Below, one piece after another: positions 52,026 through 59,853 of a stretch of DNA of 64,000 nucleotides. The notes under the pieces were generated by a model. That model saw nothing but the letters and a program-made list of their open reading frames with translations, did no database searches and had not been told where the DNA came from. Every line of letters starts with the position of its first letter. Within the stretch, counting starts at the first letter, position 1. The DNA is from UBA1952 sp965246785 (GTDB lineage: Bacteria > Bacteroidota > Bacteroidia > Chitinophagales > Chitinophagaceae), in contig CBDFFM010000036.1 of assembly GCA_965246785.1 (NCBI GenBank), positions 62,001-126,000 on the forward strand, read 5' to 3'. The translations under genes and the position numbers were made by a program.

Positions 52026-53114
52026 CTATTCTGAGTTATTACTTTGAGGAATGACATTCCTTGAATCTTTTGGGCGAACTCTTCTGCGCATTAGACTTTT
52101 GTTGTTTTGCTTGAAATGCCTTGATATTTCTTGTGTTATTTCTTTGAAGTTGTCAGTTCCATCTTTCTTGATGTGGTAAAACACATCAATGTCTGTGCAG
52201 TTCCGATGCTCAAAAATCTCGCTTAATAACACACGGTCAGATAGGCCGCAGGAGTGACCAAGTATAGAAACGGAATAAGGCGCCGAGTCGATGTAGGAAA
52301 TAAGCGTCTGGTATTTGTTCGTTTTAAAGTATCCAAAGGATTTTATGTGTTCCAGATAAACGTTCTCACCGGAATCTTCAATGTCCTGATAAATAGGGTC
52401 GGTTTCATCTCCATAGCCAAAAATCAACGGGTTGTTTGCTATGTCTGAAACTTGCCCGTGTATATATATCGTTTCTTCTGGCGTCGCATAATTCTTGGCA
52501 ATTAATGTGTCGGTGTAATTAAAATTCAAGAATACTACTGGGTTCATTCGAGTTTTTGGTGTGAATAAACTTCTTAGCCGGTGGTTGTCTAGATTCAGCC
52601 GTTCTATACGCCCCATATGTGAATTCAGATGGGCTATGTAATCGGTAAGCCTGTCAATGAAGTAGTCCAATTCAAGGTTCATCGAGCCGACCACACTAAC
52701 ACTATTCTCACTGGGATTTTTAAAAGAGGACTTCAGCATTCGAAAAAAGAAACGTTCTACATCGACCCAATTTCCGCTAATATATTTATCGATGATGCGG
52801 GCGAAGAAGGTTGACTTTGGATTGAAAGACTGATAGTTGTTGATTCGGAGTAATTGCAAAGCCTCTTCCATTGTAGTAGGGAGGGTGGGATATCTTGTCG
52901 TTTGAGCTGTGAACTGGTTCTTTATTTCAAATAGAATACTCTCGTGCGACCTGTGGTCAACAAATTCCTTGAAAGCAGCGCACACAAGCCAATCTAAAAA
53001 GTCTTTGTAGCTGGATTGAATTCCGTGAGCTAAATCAAATCCATTACCAACTAGTACAAGCTTGTTTTGATTGGCAGGAATGTATTCATTCAATGTAGTG
53101 AGCGACAAGTTCAC
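52026..53114 (-). CDS. abiH: AbiH-family abortive infection protein
   Basis: The 362-residue protein matches the AbiH family (bacteriophage abortive infection). It has LVLVGNGFDLAHGIQSSYKDF near the start, VVFLNFNYTDTL near 195, IYIHGQVSD and LIFGYGDETDPIYQD near 220-245, and SILGHSCGLSD near 285. AbiH was found in lactococcal phage defence; its mechanism is not settled. The gene is clearly more A+T-rich than its neighbours and is enclosed by inverted repeats, with the left repeat ending right at its stop codon. These are signs of horizontal gain. A PIN toxin-antitoxin pair lies just upstream, forming a small defence island. Confidence 0.88.
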   Translation of the reverse strand: MNLSLTTLNEYIPANQNKLVLVGNGFDLAHGIQSSYKDFLDWLVCAAFKEFVDHRSHESILFEIKNQFTAQTTRYPTLPTTMEEALQLLRINNYQSFNPKSTFFARIIDKYISGNWVDVERFFFRMLKSSFKNPSENSVSVVGSMNLELDYFIDRLTDYIAHLNSHMGRIERLNLDNHRLRSLFTPKTRMNPVVFLNFNYTDTLIAKNYATPEETIYIHGQVSDIANNPLIFGYGDETDPIYQDIEDSGENVYLEHIKSFGYFKTNKYQTLISYIDSAPYSVSILGHSCGLSDRVLLSEIFEHRNCTDIDVFYHIKKDGTDNFKEITQEISRHFKQNNKSLMRRRVRPKDSRNVIPQSNNSE

Positions 53115-53151
53115 AAGTAGGTATTTGTGTAAATATCTATCAGTTCCTCCA

Positions 53152-53275
53152 ATTCGGCGTAGCCACAGGCTCAGCCCCTAGTTCGGCGTAGGCTGAGGTG
53201 CGCCCGTTCCTCCAGATGTTCCCCAGTTCGGCGTAGCCTGTGGCTGCGTCGCAATATTTTGTAGCCTTTGGCTAC
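53152..53275. repeat. right flank repeat block of the AbiH gene
   Basis: The block contains three related TTCGGCGTAGCC-type units (53152-53170, 53178-53198, 53225-53248) and the palindrome GTAGCCTTTGGCTAC (53261-53275). The unit at 53178-53198 is the exact inverted partner of 52005-52025. GTTCCTCCA also occurs twice in the block. Confidence 0.8.
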
Positions 53276-53279
53276 TCAG

Positions 53280-53660
53280 CTACAAAGCCCGCGGGTCAAC
53301 AAGCGAAAGGCCGGGAATGCCGGAAAAGTCGCGGATGTTGTTGGTATAAAGCGGCAGACTATGGACGAGGGCTGTGGCGGCGATGATGGCGTCGGGGAGC
53401 TTTATGCGCTTCAGCTTTCGTAATTCAATTGTTTTAAGAATGACCGGCTCATCCAGGTGATGGATGAAGCAGCTTTCTAAAAACGCTATCACCAATGCAT
53501 CATATCCCGGCGGTGCATCGCGCCAGCTCAATGCTTCAATGCGATTGACAACCGACACATGCGTCTCAGCTGCGGCAATTGTTTGGATAGCGCCGTCCGG
53601 CAATTTCCTTTGCAGCGCGTCTGAAATAGCATTTGTGTCAATCAGTATTCTCTTTCCCAT
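53280..53660 (-). CDS. PIN-domain toxin (VapC-like)
   Basis: The 126-residue protein is a PIN-fold ribonuclease with the acidic active-site set Asp8 (LIDTN), Glu42 (RIEALSW), Asp90 (LPDAIIAATAL) and Asp111. VapC-type toxins cut specific RNAs, often tRNA, when freed from their antitoxin. Its start overlaps the end of the upstream 82-residue gene by 19 bp, a usual toxin-antitoxin arrangement. The stop codon lies five bases from the repeat block that flanks AbiH. Confidence 0.9.
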   Translation of the reverse strand: MGKRILIDTNAISDALQRKLPDGAIQTIAAAETHVSVVNRIEALSWRDAPPGYDALVIAFLESCFIHHLDEPVILKTIELRKLKRIKLPDAIIAATALVHSLPLYTNNIRDFSGIPGLSLVDPRAL

Positions 53661-53890
53661 TCGTCGCGGATGGTTTTGAGATGCTCGTCAAGAGAAGCCG
53701 ATTGTTCAGGCGTGAGCTTCAACGCGCCGAGGAAACGGGAGACATCGCCCTTTTTCGGCGGCGGCACTTCCTGAATAGTCTCTTCCGGCTTCTTCACCAG
53801 CACTTCCAGTTCTTCTCCCACGTAGCCTTCCGGTATGGGAATGGAAAGCTGGAGCTGATTCGTTACGGGCGTTACATAGGTGCGTATCAT
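53642..53890 (-). CDS. putative antitoxin partner of the PIN toxin
   Basis: The 82-residue protein has an N-terminal AbrB-like beta stretch (QLQLSIPIPEGYVGEELEVLV), a proline-rich linker and a charged helical C terminus ending DEWEREY. It lies directly upstream of and overlaps the PIN gene, and its size and domain order fit a DNA-binding antitoxin whose C terminus blocks the toxin. The assignment rests mainly on context. Confidence 0.75.
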   Translation of the reverse strand: MIRTYVTPVTNQLQLSIPIPEGYVGEELEVLVKKPEETIQEVPPPKKGDVSRFLGALKLTPEQSASLDEHLKTIRDEWEREY

Positions 53891-53921
53891 ACGGCGGCCT
53901 TTTCCCGAAGTTACAAAATCC

Positions 53922-54836
53922 TCAAGCCAGGCTTTTCAGAAAATCCCCTATGCGCGCACCCAGCCCTTCCGACGCCGGCACCAGCGGTAGACGCAGGCTG
54001 GCTTTCATCAGCCCCATCTCGGCAAGCACATGCTTCACACCCGCAGGGTTGCCTTCGGCAAAGAGCAGGTCAATGCCGGGCAGCAGCTTGTAATGCAGTT
54101 CCCGCGCAGCGGCAAAATCATTGCGCAGCGCAGCATTCACCATTGAGGTGAAGTCGCGCGTAAAGCAGTTGGCCGCCACGGAGATGACGCCTTCCATGCC
54201 TACGGCAATCTGCGGCACCACGAGATTATCATCGCCGCTCAGGACTACAAAGTCGTCCGGCTTTGTCGCAATCAGCTCCATGCATTGCACCAGATTTCCG
54301 GAAGCTTCTTTGATGGCCACCACATTCGGGCAGTCATTAGCAATGCGAACAACCGTCTGCGGAAGGATATTCGTCACCGTCCGGCCAGGAACATTGTAAA
54401 GAATAATGGGCAGCTTAGTAGCGCCCGAAATGGCCTTAAAATGTTGATAGATGCCTTCCTGCGAGGGCTTGTTGTAATAAGGCGCCACGCTCAGCAGGCC
54501 GGCCACGCCTTCCAGATTCCAGCTTGCAAGGCAGTCCAGAACCTCCTTTGTGTTGTTGCCGCCCATGCCGCACACAACCGGCACACGGCCCTTGGCGTGG
54601 TTGAGCACGGAGATAAGAACTTCCTTCTTCTCGTCTGTGGAGAGCGTAGGCGTCTCGGCCGTTGTTCCGAGGGCTACGAGATAGTCCACGCCGCCATTGA
54701 TGACGTGGTCAATAAGCTTCGCGAGGCCTTTGAAGTCTATGTAGCCGTTCTTGGTGAAGGGCGTGACGAGGGCTACGCCGGTGCCTCGGAAGCCGCTGCC
54801 GGTGTAAGTGATGGCTGTTTTTTTAGCTGTTGCCAA
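53922..54836 (-). CDS. dapA: 4-hydroxy-tetrahydrodipicolinate synthase
   Basis: The 304-residue enzyme condenses pyruvate with aspartate semialdehyde in lysine/diaminopimelate synthesis. The Schiff-base lysine is Lys176 (VAIKEASG), the catalytic tyrosine is Tyr147 (YNVPGRT), and the GTTAE motif is at 57-61. The length is normal. The asd gene for the preceding step lies at 29149. A hairpin repeat copy is immediately upstream. Confidence 0.96.
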   Translation of the reverse strand: MATAKKTAITYTGSGFRGTGVALVTPFTKNGYIDFKGLAKLIDHVINGGVDYLVALGTTAETPTLSTDEKKEVLISVLNHAKGRVPVVCGMGGNNTKEVLDCLASWNLEGVAGLLSVAPYYNKPSQEGIYQHFKAISGATKLPIILYNVPGRTVTNILPQTVVRIANDCPNVVAIKEASGNLVQCMELIATKPDDFVVLSGDDNLVVPQIAVGMEGVISVAANCFTRDFTSMVNAALRNDFAAARELHYKLLPGIDLLFAEGNPAGVKHVLAEMGLMKASLRLPLVPASEGLGARIGDFLKSLA

Positions 54837-54892
54837 TGGAGTTGAAAAGTTGAGTCGTTAAGTAGGTTGAGCGTGAGCTTCTGTTTCCCAAT

Positions 54893-54973
54893 CTTTTGTC
54901 ATCCCGGAACGGGAACTTGCGCTAAGCATTCGCACTTACACTACTTAAAGTTCCCGTTCCGGGATGACAAAAG
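54893..54973. repeat. GTCATCCCGGAACGGGAAC hairpin element, copy 3
   Basis: Perfect 24-bp arms (54893-54916 and 54950-54973) enclose a 33-base spacer between accA and dapA. The outer ends CCCAATC and TCACTGT match the other copies. Confidence 0.85.
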
Positions 54974-55026
54974 TCACTGTAAGCCATTCGCTCCATTGCA
55001 GCTTGCGTTTGCAAATGCTGCTTCGT

Positions 55027-56028
55027 TTATTCTCCTTTCTTCTTTCTGCCCTTTGCAGGCGCTGCTTCTACCGCTGCGTTCTCTTCAAAGAAGCCCATGC
55101 GGGAGAATTTTTCTATGCGCTGCTCTATGCGTGCATCCGCGTCCATCGCCGAAAGCTCCGCCAGTGTCTTTGCAAGATATTCCTTCAGCGTCTGCGCAAT
55201 GGCTTCCGGGGCAGCATGTGCCCCGCCTTTCGGCTCCGGCAGCACATCGTCCACAAGGCCGAAGGAGCTCATGTCTGTAGAAGTCAGGTGCAGCTGCTCC
55301 GCCGCCACTTCCTTATGATTCCAGTCGCGCCAGAGGATGGAGGAGCAGCTTTCCGGAGAAATCACGGAGTACCAGGTATTCTCCAGCATCACCACCTTAT
55401 CGCCGATGCCAATGCCGAGCGCGCCGCCGCTCGCGCCTTCGCCAATGATGACGCAGATGACGGGTACGCGCAGGTTCACCATCTCAAAAAGATTCCGTGC
55501 AATCGCCTCGCCCTGCCCGCGCTCTTCCGCCTCCAAACCCGGAAACGCGCCGGGCGTATCAATGAGTGTGATGACGGGCCGATTGAACTTCTCCGCCAGC
55601 TTCATTAAACGTAAAGCCTTCCGGTAGCCTTCAGGATTGGGCATGCCGAAATTTCGGTACTGACGCTGTTTGGTATTAATACCTTTTTGCTGGCCGATTA
55701 CCATCACCGGCATCCCGCCCAATTCTGCCATGCCGCCTACCATTGCCTTATCGTCTGCCACCTGACGGTCGCCGTACAGCTCGGTGAAGCTGCTGCACAT
55801 CTGTTCTATATAGTAGAGCGTGTAGGGCCGCTCCGGATGGCGGCTGAGCTGCACGCGCTGCCAGGGCGTGAGGTTGTCGTACAGATTATTGCGGGTGCGC
55901 TCCACGGCAGCTTCCAGCTCGCGGATGGATGCGGAGACGTCCATGCCGTTCTTAGCACCCAGCTCGCGCATCTTGTCAATCTGCGCGTAAAGCTCCTCAA
56001 CCGGTTTTTCAAAATCCAGAAACTGCAT
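55027..56028 (-). CDS. accA: acetyl-CoA carboxylase carboxyltransferase subunit alpha
   Basis: The 333-residue protein matches AccA, which with AccD transfers CO2 from carboxybiotin to acetyl-CoA at the first step of fatty acid synthesis. It has MQFLDFEKPVEELYAQI at the start, TLIDTPGAFPGLEAEERGQG, and IGEGASGGALGIGIGDKV followed by YSVISPESCSSILW. A Lys/Ala-rich tail follows the usual end near residue 317. No accD is adjacent. It has one of the best-looking promoters in the window. Confidence 0.96.
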   Translation of the reverse strand: MQFLDFEKPVEELYAQIDKMRELGAKNGMDVSASIRELEAAVERTRNNLYDNLTPWQRVQLSRHPERPYTLYYIEQMCSSFTELYGDRQVADDKAMVGGMAELGGMPVMVIGQQKGINTKQRQYRNFGMPNPEGYRKALRLMKLAEKFNRPVITLIDTPGAFPGLEAEERGQGEAIARNLFEMVNLRVPVICVIIGEGASGGALGIGIGDKVVMLENTWYSVISPESCSSILWRDWNHKEVAAEQLHLTSTDMSSFGLVDDVLPEPKGGAHAAPEAIAQTLKEYLAKTLAELSAMDADARIEQRIEKFSRMGFFEENAAVEAAPAKGRKKKGE

Positions 56029-56327
56029 AGTCGCCGCTCAGGTTTGGTAAGGCGCAAAAGTAGGCGTTAAGGCATTGTGCTTTCAACGGCTTAGACATTG
56101 CACAGAATGAAGTGATTAATCATGTAGCTACAAAAAAGTTTTGCTTAAGGCTTGCACAAATAAAAACCGCGCATTACTATTGCGGCAGGGTTTATAGGGG
56201 CTGGCCTGTTCTCAGGCTGGCTTTTTTTATGCCCTGACGTGCCGTTGAGGGCTGAGAGAAGAAATAGCATTCCGTTTCCTCGGCAGGAGTGGAACTTCGC
56301 CCCTCTTCTATTTCTTCTCAGCAGACA
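56029..56327. other. intergenic region between accA and bdhA
   Basis: This 300-bp gap between divergent genes holds the accA promoter (56055-56086) and a weak hairpin GCCTGTTCTCAGGC near 56204 followed by a T run. Nothing else is recognised. Confidence 0.6.
56055..56086 (-). promoter_or_regulatory. accA promoter (Bacteroidota type)
   Basis: On the minus strand a TTG (56084-56086) is followed after 21 bases by TACTTTTG (56055-56062). This fits the phylum's -33 TTTG / -7 TAnnTTTG promoter, 26 bp before the accA ATG. Confidence 0.6.
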
Positions 56328-57095
56328 GTGAAAACTATCCTCATCACCGGCAGCACCTCCGGTATCGGCCTCGGCATCGCAAAAGCTTTCGCCGCGCAGG
56401 GGCACAACATCATCTTTAACGGGCTGGAACCAGACGGCGCAGAGATAGCAGCGGGCATTGCTGACGAAGCCGGCATTCAACACTTATTCTCCCCGGCTAA
56501 TATGTCGCAGCCCGAAGCCATTCGTGCCTTTGCACGGGAAGCGCTGGAAAAGTTCGGCGGTGTGGACATTCTGGTTAACAATGCTGGCATCCAGCACGTA
56601 TCGCCGATAGAAAGCTTTCCGGATGAAAAATGGGACGCCATCATTGCCATTAATCTTTCCGCCGCCTTTCACCTGACCAAAGCCCTTTGGCCCGGCATGA
56701 AAGCCAAAGGCTGGGGCCGCATTATCAATATTGCTTCAGCACACGGCTTAGTAGCTTCTGAATTTAAGAGCGCCTATGTCGCGGCTAAGCACGGCACCGT
56801 CGGGCTGACTAAGACGCTGGCGCTGGAAGGCGCGCCCTTCGGTATCACGGCCAATGCCATCTGTCCCGGCTATGTGCACACGCCCATCATTGACAAGCAG
56901 ATTGCCGACCAGATGGTGGCGCACAATATGAGCGCCGAAGATGTGGTAAAAAAGGTGATGCTGGAAAAGCAGGCCATTAAATCATTCAACTCCATAGAAA
57001 GCATCGCCCAGACGGCGCTGTTTCTCGCCTCCGATGCCGCCGCTACTATTACAGGCATTGCCCTGCCAGTGGACGGCGGCTGGACAGCGCAATGA
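56328..57095 (+). CDS. bdhA: 3-hydroxybutyrate dehydrogenase
   Basis: The 255-residue short-chain dehydrogenase matches D-3-hydroxybutyrate dehydrogenase very closely: TGSTSGIGLGIA, NNAGIQHVSPIESFP, ARIINIASAHG-type strand (RIINIASAHGLVAS), and SAYVAAKHGTVGLTKT with the catalytic Ser137, Tyr150 and Lys154. It ends with ALPVDGGWTAQ. It interconverts 3-hydroxybutyrate and acetoacetate with NAD. The start is taken as GTG at 56328, which gives the usual short N terminus before the cofactor motif; an in-frame GTG at 56289 would add 13 residues. No ATG is available. Confidence 0.93.
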   Translation: MKTILITGSTSGIGLGIAKAFAAQGHNIIFNGLEPDGAEIAAGIADEAGIQHLFSPANMSQPEAIRAFAREALEKFGGVDILVNNAGIQHVSPIESFPDEKWDAIIAINLSAAFHLTKALWPGMKAKGWGRIINIASAHGLVASEFKSAYVAAKHGTVGLTKTLALEGAPFGITANAICPGYVHTPIIDKQIADQMVAHNMSAEDVVKKVMLEKQAIKSFNSIESIAQTALFLASDAAATITGIALPVDGGWTAQ

Positions 57096-57096
57096 G

Positions 57097-57178
57097 GTTG
57101 GAATGTTGGAGCGTTGGAATGTTCACATACCACGCCATGCTCCAACAGCCAAACACTCCAACGCTCCAACATTCAAAC
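57097..57178. repeat. GTTGGAGCGTTGGA inverted element, copy 1
   Basis: Arms of 22 bp (57097-57118 and 57157-57178) match with one mismatch and begin right after the bdhA stop. A second copy lies at 62252-62361. Confidence 0.8.
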
Positions 57179-57193
57179 GTTCCAACATTTCCC

Positions 57194-58033
57194 ATGCCTT
57201 TCATCACCACCAACAATATCCGCCTCCACTACATAGAATATCCGGGCAACGGGCCGCTGCTTATTATGCTGCACGGCCTCACGGCCAATGCCCATGCCTT
57301 TGACGGCGTTGTGGCAGCTGGCCTGGATAAGCATTTCGGCATCATATCCGTTGACCTGCGCGGGCGCGGCGAGACCGAGCACCCTGCTTTTCATTATAGC
57401 ATGGAAGACCATGCGCAGGACGTCCTGGGACTGATGGATGCGCTCGGCGCGGATAAAGCCATTTTCTGCGGTCATTCCTTTGGCGGGCTGCTGTCGTTTT
57501 ACCTCGGCGCACACTATCCGGAACGGGTGGAAAAGCTCGTGATTTTGGATGCCGCTGCGCGGATGAATCCTCATGCGGCGGAGATGCTGTCGTTCCGGCT
57601 TTCTACGCTGGATGTGCGGTATCCGAGCATGGCGGATTATCTGAAGGAAGTAAAGACGGCGCCCTACATGAGCTTCTGGAGCGACCTGATGCAGCCTTAT
57701 TACGACGCCGATGTGCGCCCGCACGAAAAAGGTGGCGTAACGCCGCGGCCGCAGTTGGCTAATATCATTCAGGCGTCTATGGGCGTGGCAGCGATTCCAT
57801 GGCCGAAGTTGATGAAGGATATTAAAGCGCCCGTGCTGCTGATTAATGCGCCGGAGGATTATACGCTAGGCCAGCCGCTGCTGCCGCCGGATTATGCGCA
57901 GGAAACAGTGGATATGCTGCCCGATGCGCGACTGATAACCGTTGCCGGCAATCACCAGACGATGCTTTATGGAGATGGGGCGCGGGAGATTGTGGCGGCG
58001 ATTGTTGGGTTTGCAGGGGCGCTCGTGGCCTAA
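57194..58033 (+). CDS. alpha/beta-hydrolase
   Basis: The protein (279 residues from the ATG at 57194) is a cytosolic alpha/beta-hydrolase. It has the oxyanion-hole segment LIMLHGLTANAHAFD, the nucleophile elbow CGHSFGG (Ser near 96), acid candidates in NAPEDYTLG, and a C-terminal AGNHQTML with the likely catalytic His. The frame is open upstream through the repeat element, but that part (with a QHSNVPTFP-type peptide) is repeat sequence. It may be in one transcript with bdhA. The substrate is unknown. Confidence 0.87.
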   Translation: MPFITTNNIRLHYIEYPGNGPLLIMLHGLTANAHAFDGVVAAGLDKHFGIISVDLRGRGETEHPAFHYSMEDHAQDVLGLMDALGADKAIFCGHSFGGLLSFYLGAHYPERVEKLVILDAAARMNPHAAEMLSFRLSTLDVRYPSMADYLKEVKTAPYMSFWSDLMQPYYDADVRPHEKGGVTPRPQLANIIQASMGVAAIPWPKLMKDIKAPVLLINAPEDYTLGQPLLPPDYAQETVDMLPDARLITVAGNHQTMLYGDGAREIVAAIVGFAGALVA

Positions 58034-58123
58034 CTGCTGTGCCCGTAGCGAAACCGGGCAGACCTTCCGTTGGTCGGTCAGACCGGTTTCTACTTATCTT
58101 GCGGGCCGAAAAATTTCTCCATT

Positions 58124-58265
58124 ATGGCTGCCCCGCTTCTCCTGAATAAAATTTTCAACGCCGGCGAATCCATCGGGCCGATTCCTGGCTTATACAATGT
58201 GCTTTCTGATGGCCATTGAGCTGATTTACGTGTTTGTGAAGTACGTCATCACATCCAACAAGTAA
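58124..58265 (+). CDS. possible small membrane protein ORF split by a frameshift
   Basis: A 31-codon ORF (58124-58219) starts MAAPLLLNKIFNAGESIG. An overlapping ORF in the next frame (58197-58265) encodes MCFLMAIELIYVFVKYVITSNK, a plausible membrane helix. Joined by a one-base shift they would give a protein of about 45 residues just upstream of pdxH. Both parts are short, so this may be chance. Confidence 0.25.
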
Positions 58266-58270
58266 GCGCG

Positions 58271-58921
58271 GTGGCGGATACCCATCTTGCTGACCTGCGC
58301 AAGGATTATCGCCTCGCGGAGCTAGATGAAGCTACCGCCGGCACAGACCCGATTGCATTTTTTGGCCGCTGGTTTTCCGAGGCCGAGCGCGCGGCTATTG
58401 ACGAGGTCAATGCCATGACGCTGGCTACCGTTGACAATGACGGCAAGCCCCACGCCCGCATCGTTCTCCTCAAAGGATTGGACGAGCTAGGCTTTTCTTT
58501 TTTTACGAATTACGAAAGCGCGAAGGGCCATCAGTTGGACGGCAGGCCTTACGCAGCGCTGGTTTTCTTCTGGAAAGAGCTGGAGCGGCAGGTGCGCATT
58601 GAAGGCGCTGTGGAGCAATTGAGCGCTAAAGAAAGCGACGAATATTTTAATTCCCGCCCGCGCGGCAGCCGCATCGGCGCATGGGCATCGCCGCAGAGCA
58701 GCGTCATTGCCGACCGGCGCATTCTGGAGGAGCGGGTCACACACGTTTCAGAACAATATCCGGGTGATGAAGTGCCGCGCCCTTCCTTCTGGGGTGGCTA
58801 CCGGGTGTTGCCGATGCGCATAGAATTTTGGCAGGGCCGCAGCAGTCGGCTGCACGACCGGATTGTATTCCGGCGGAATGGTCTGGAGGAAAGCTGGGAG
58901 CGGGAACGGCTGGCTCCGTAA
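58271..58921 (+). CDS. pdxH: pyridoxamine 5'-phosphate oxidase
   Basis: The 216-residue flavoprotein oxidises pyridoxamine or pyridoxine phosphate to pyridoxal 5'-phosphate. It shows MTLATVDNDGKPHARIVLLKG, FFTNYESAKGHQL, LVFFWKELERQVRIEG, SRPRGSRIGAWAS and the C-terminal FWQGRSSRLHDR. It ends RERLAP, as in the E. coli enzyme. The start is GTG at 58271, five bases after the preceding small ORF; no ATG fits. Confidence 0.96.
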   Translation: MADTHLADLRKDYRLAELDEATAGTDPIAFFGRWFSEAERAAIDEVNAMTLATVDNDGKPHARIVLLKGLDELGFSFFTNYESAKGHQLDGRPYAALVFFWKELERQVRIEGAVEQLSAKESDEYFNSRPRGSRIGAWASPQSSVIADRRILEERVTHVSEQYPGDEVPRPSFWGGYRVLPMRIEFWQGRSSRLHDRIVFRRNGLEESWERERLAP

Positions 58922-59003
58922 AGGGCCTTTTTTCCAATCAAAAAGCTACGGGCAGATGCTAAGTGATATCGTCCGTCCAGATGTGCCTGCGCCTGCAAGC
59001 ACC

Positions 59004-59795
59004 TTATCCCGGCAGAATAAACCTATCGGCATCCTTCAGGAAAGGAAGCTGGCTCCGCGTTTCCTCCAGTGCCTTCCAGCTTAGCTCTATTGTCTGCACT
59101 GCTTCTTCGTTTGTGCCTTGCCAGAGTGGAGCACCCAGCGGGTCAAAGACGGTACTGGCACCGGGATACAGATGCCCGTTGCCATCCTCGCCCACACGAT
59201 TGACGCCGATGCAGTATGCCTGATTCTCTATCGCGCGGGCTTGCAAAAGCGTCTTCCATGCAAGGACGCGGCGTAGCGGCCAGTTGGCTACGTAAAGAAG
59301 CACATCATACTCGCAGCCGGCAGTATAGCGCGACCACACCGGGAAGCGCAGGTCGTAGCACACCAACGGGCAGATGCGCCAGCCTTTTACTTGAGTAATG
59401 AGCTTGCGGCCGCCGGGTATATAGTGGCTGTCTTCACTTGCATAGCCGAAAAGGTGGCGCTTGTCGTAATGGCTAAAAGTGCCGTCCGGCTGCATCCAGA
59501 TGAGGCGGTTGTAGTAGCAACCTTCTTCTTCAATAATCAGCGAGCCGGTTAGGATAATGCGGTTTGCCTTTGCCGTCTCGCGCATCCATGCCACGCTCTC
59601 GCCGTCCATGCTTTCCGCCAACCGTTCCGGCGACATGGAAAAGCCCGTGGAGAACATCTCCGGCAGCACGACAATTTCCTTCCGGCCCTTAGCGTCGCCA
59701 ATCAATTCGGCGTAATGCTCAAGATTGGCCGCCTTGTCTTCCCAGGCTATCTGCGGCTGGATGATGGTGATGAGCAGCGATTCAGAAATAGTCAT
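59004..59795 (-). CDS. nitrilase-superfamily amidase (omega-amidase-like)
   Basis: The 263-residue enzyme has the carbon-nitrogen hydrolase triad Glu46 (VLPEMFSTGF), Lys112 (YDKRHLFG) and Cys146 (PLVCYDLRFPVW). These motifs, with MFSTGFSM and HYDKRHLF, are those of YafV/omega-amidases, which hydrolyse 2-oxoglutaramate or related amides in metabolite repair. The frame is open 66 codons further upstream, but the family starts near MTISESLLIT, so the ATG at 59793-59795 is chosen. The first bases of this gene face the lipocalin-like gene in divergent orientation. Confidence 0.91.
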   Translation of the reverse strand: MTISESLLITIIQPQIAWEDKAANLEHYAELIGDAKGRKEIVVLPEMFSTGFSMSPERLAESMDGESVAWMRETAKANRIILTGSLIIEEEGCYYNRLIWMQPDGTFSHYDKRHLFGYASEDSHYIPGGRKLITQVKGWRICPLVCYDLRFPVWSRYTAGCEYDVLLYVANWPLRRVLAWKTLLQARAIENQAYCIGVNRVGEDGNGHLYPGASTVFDPLGAPLWQGTNEEAVQTIELSWKALEETRSQLPFLKDADRFILPG

Positions 59796-59853
59796 ACGTG
59801 CGGAATGTGGTAAGATATTTATAGAGCTTTGCCAAAGCATTAAACACCGACAC

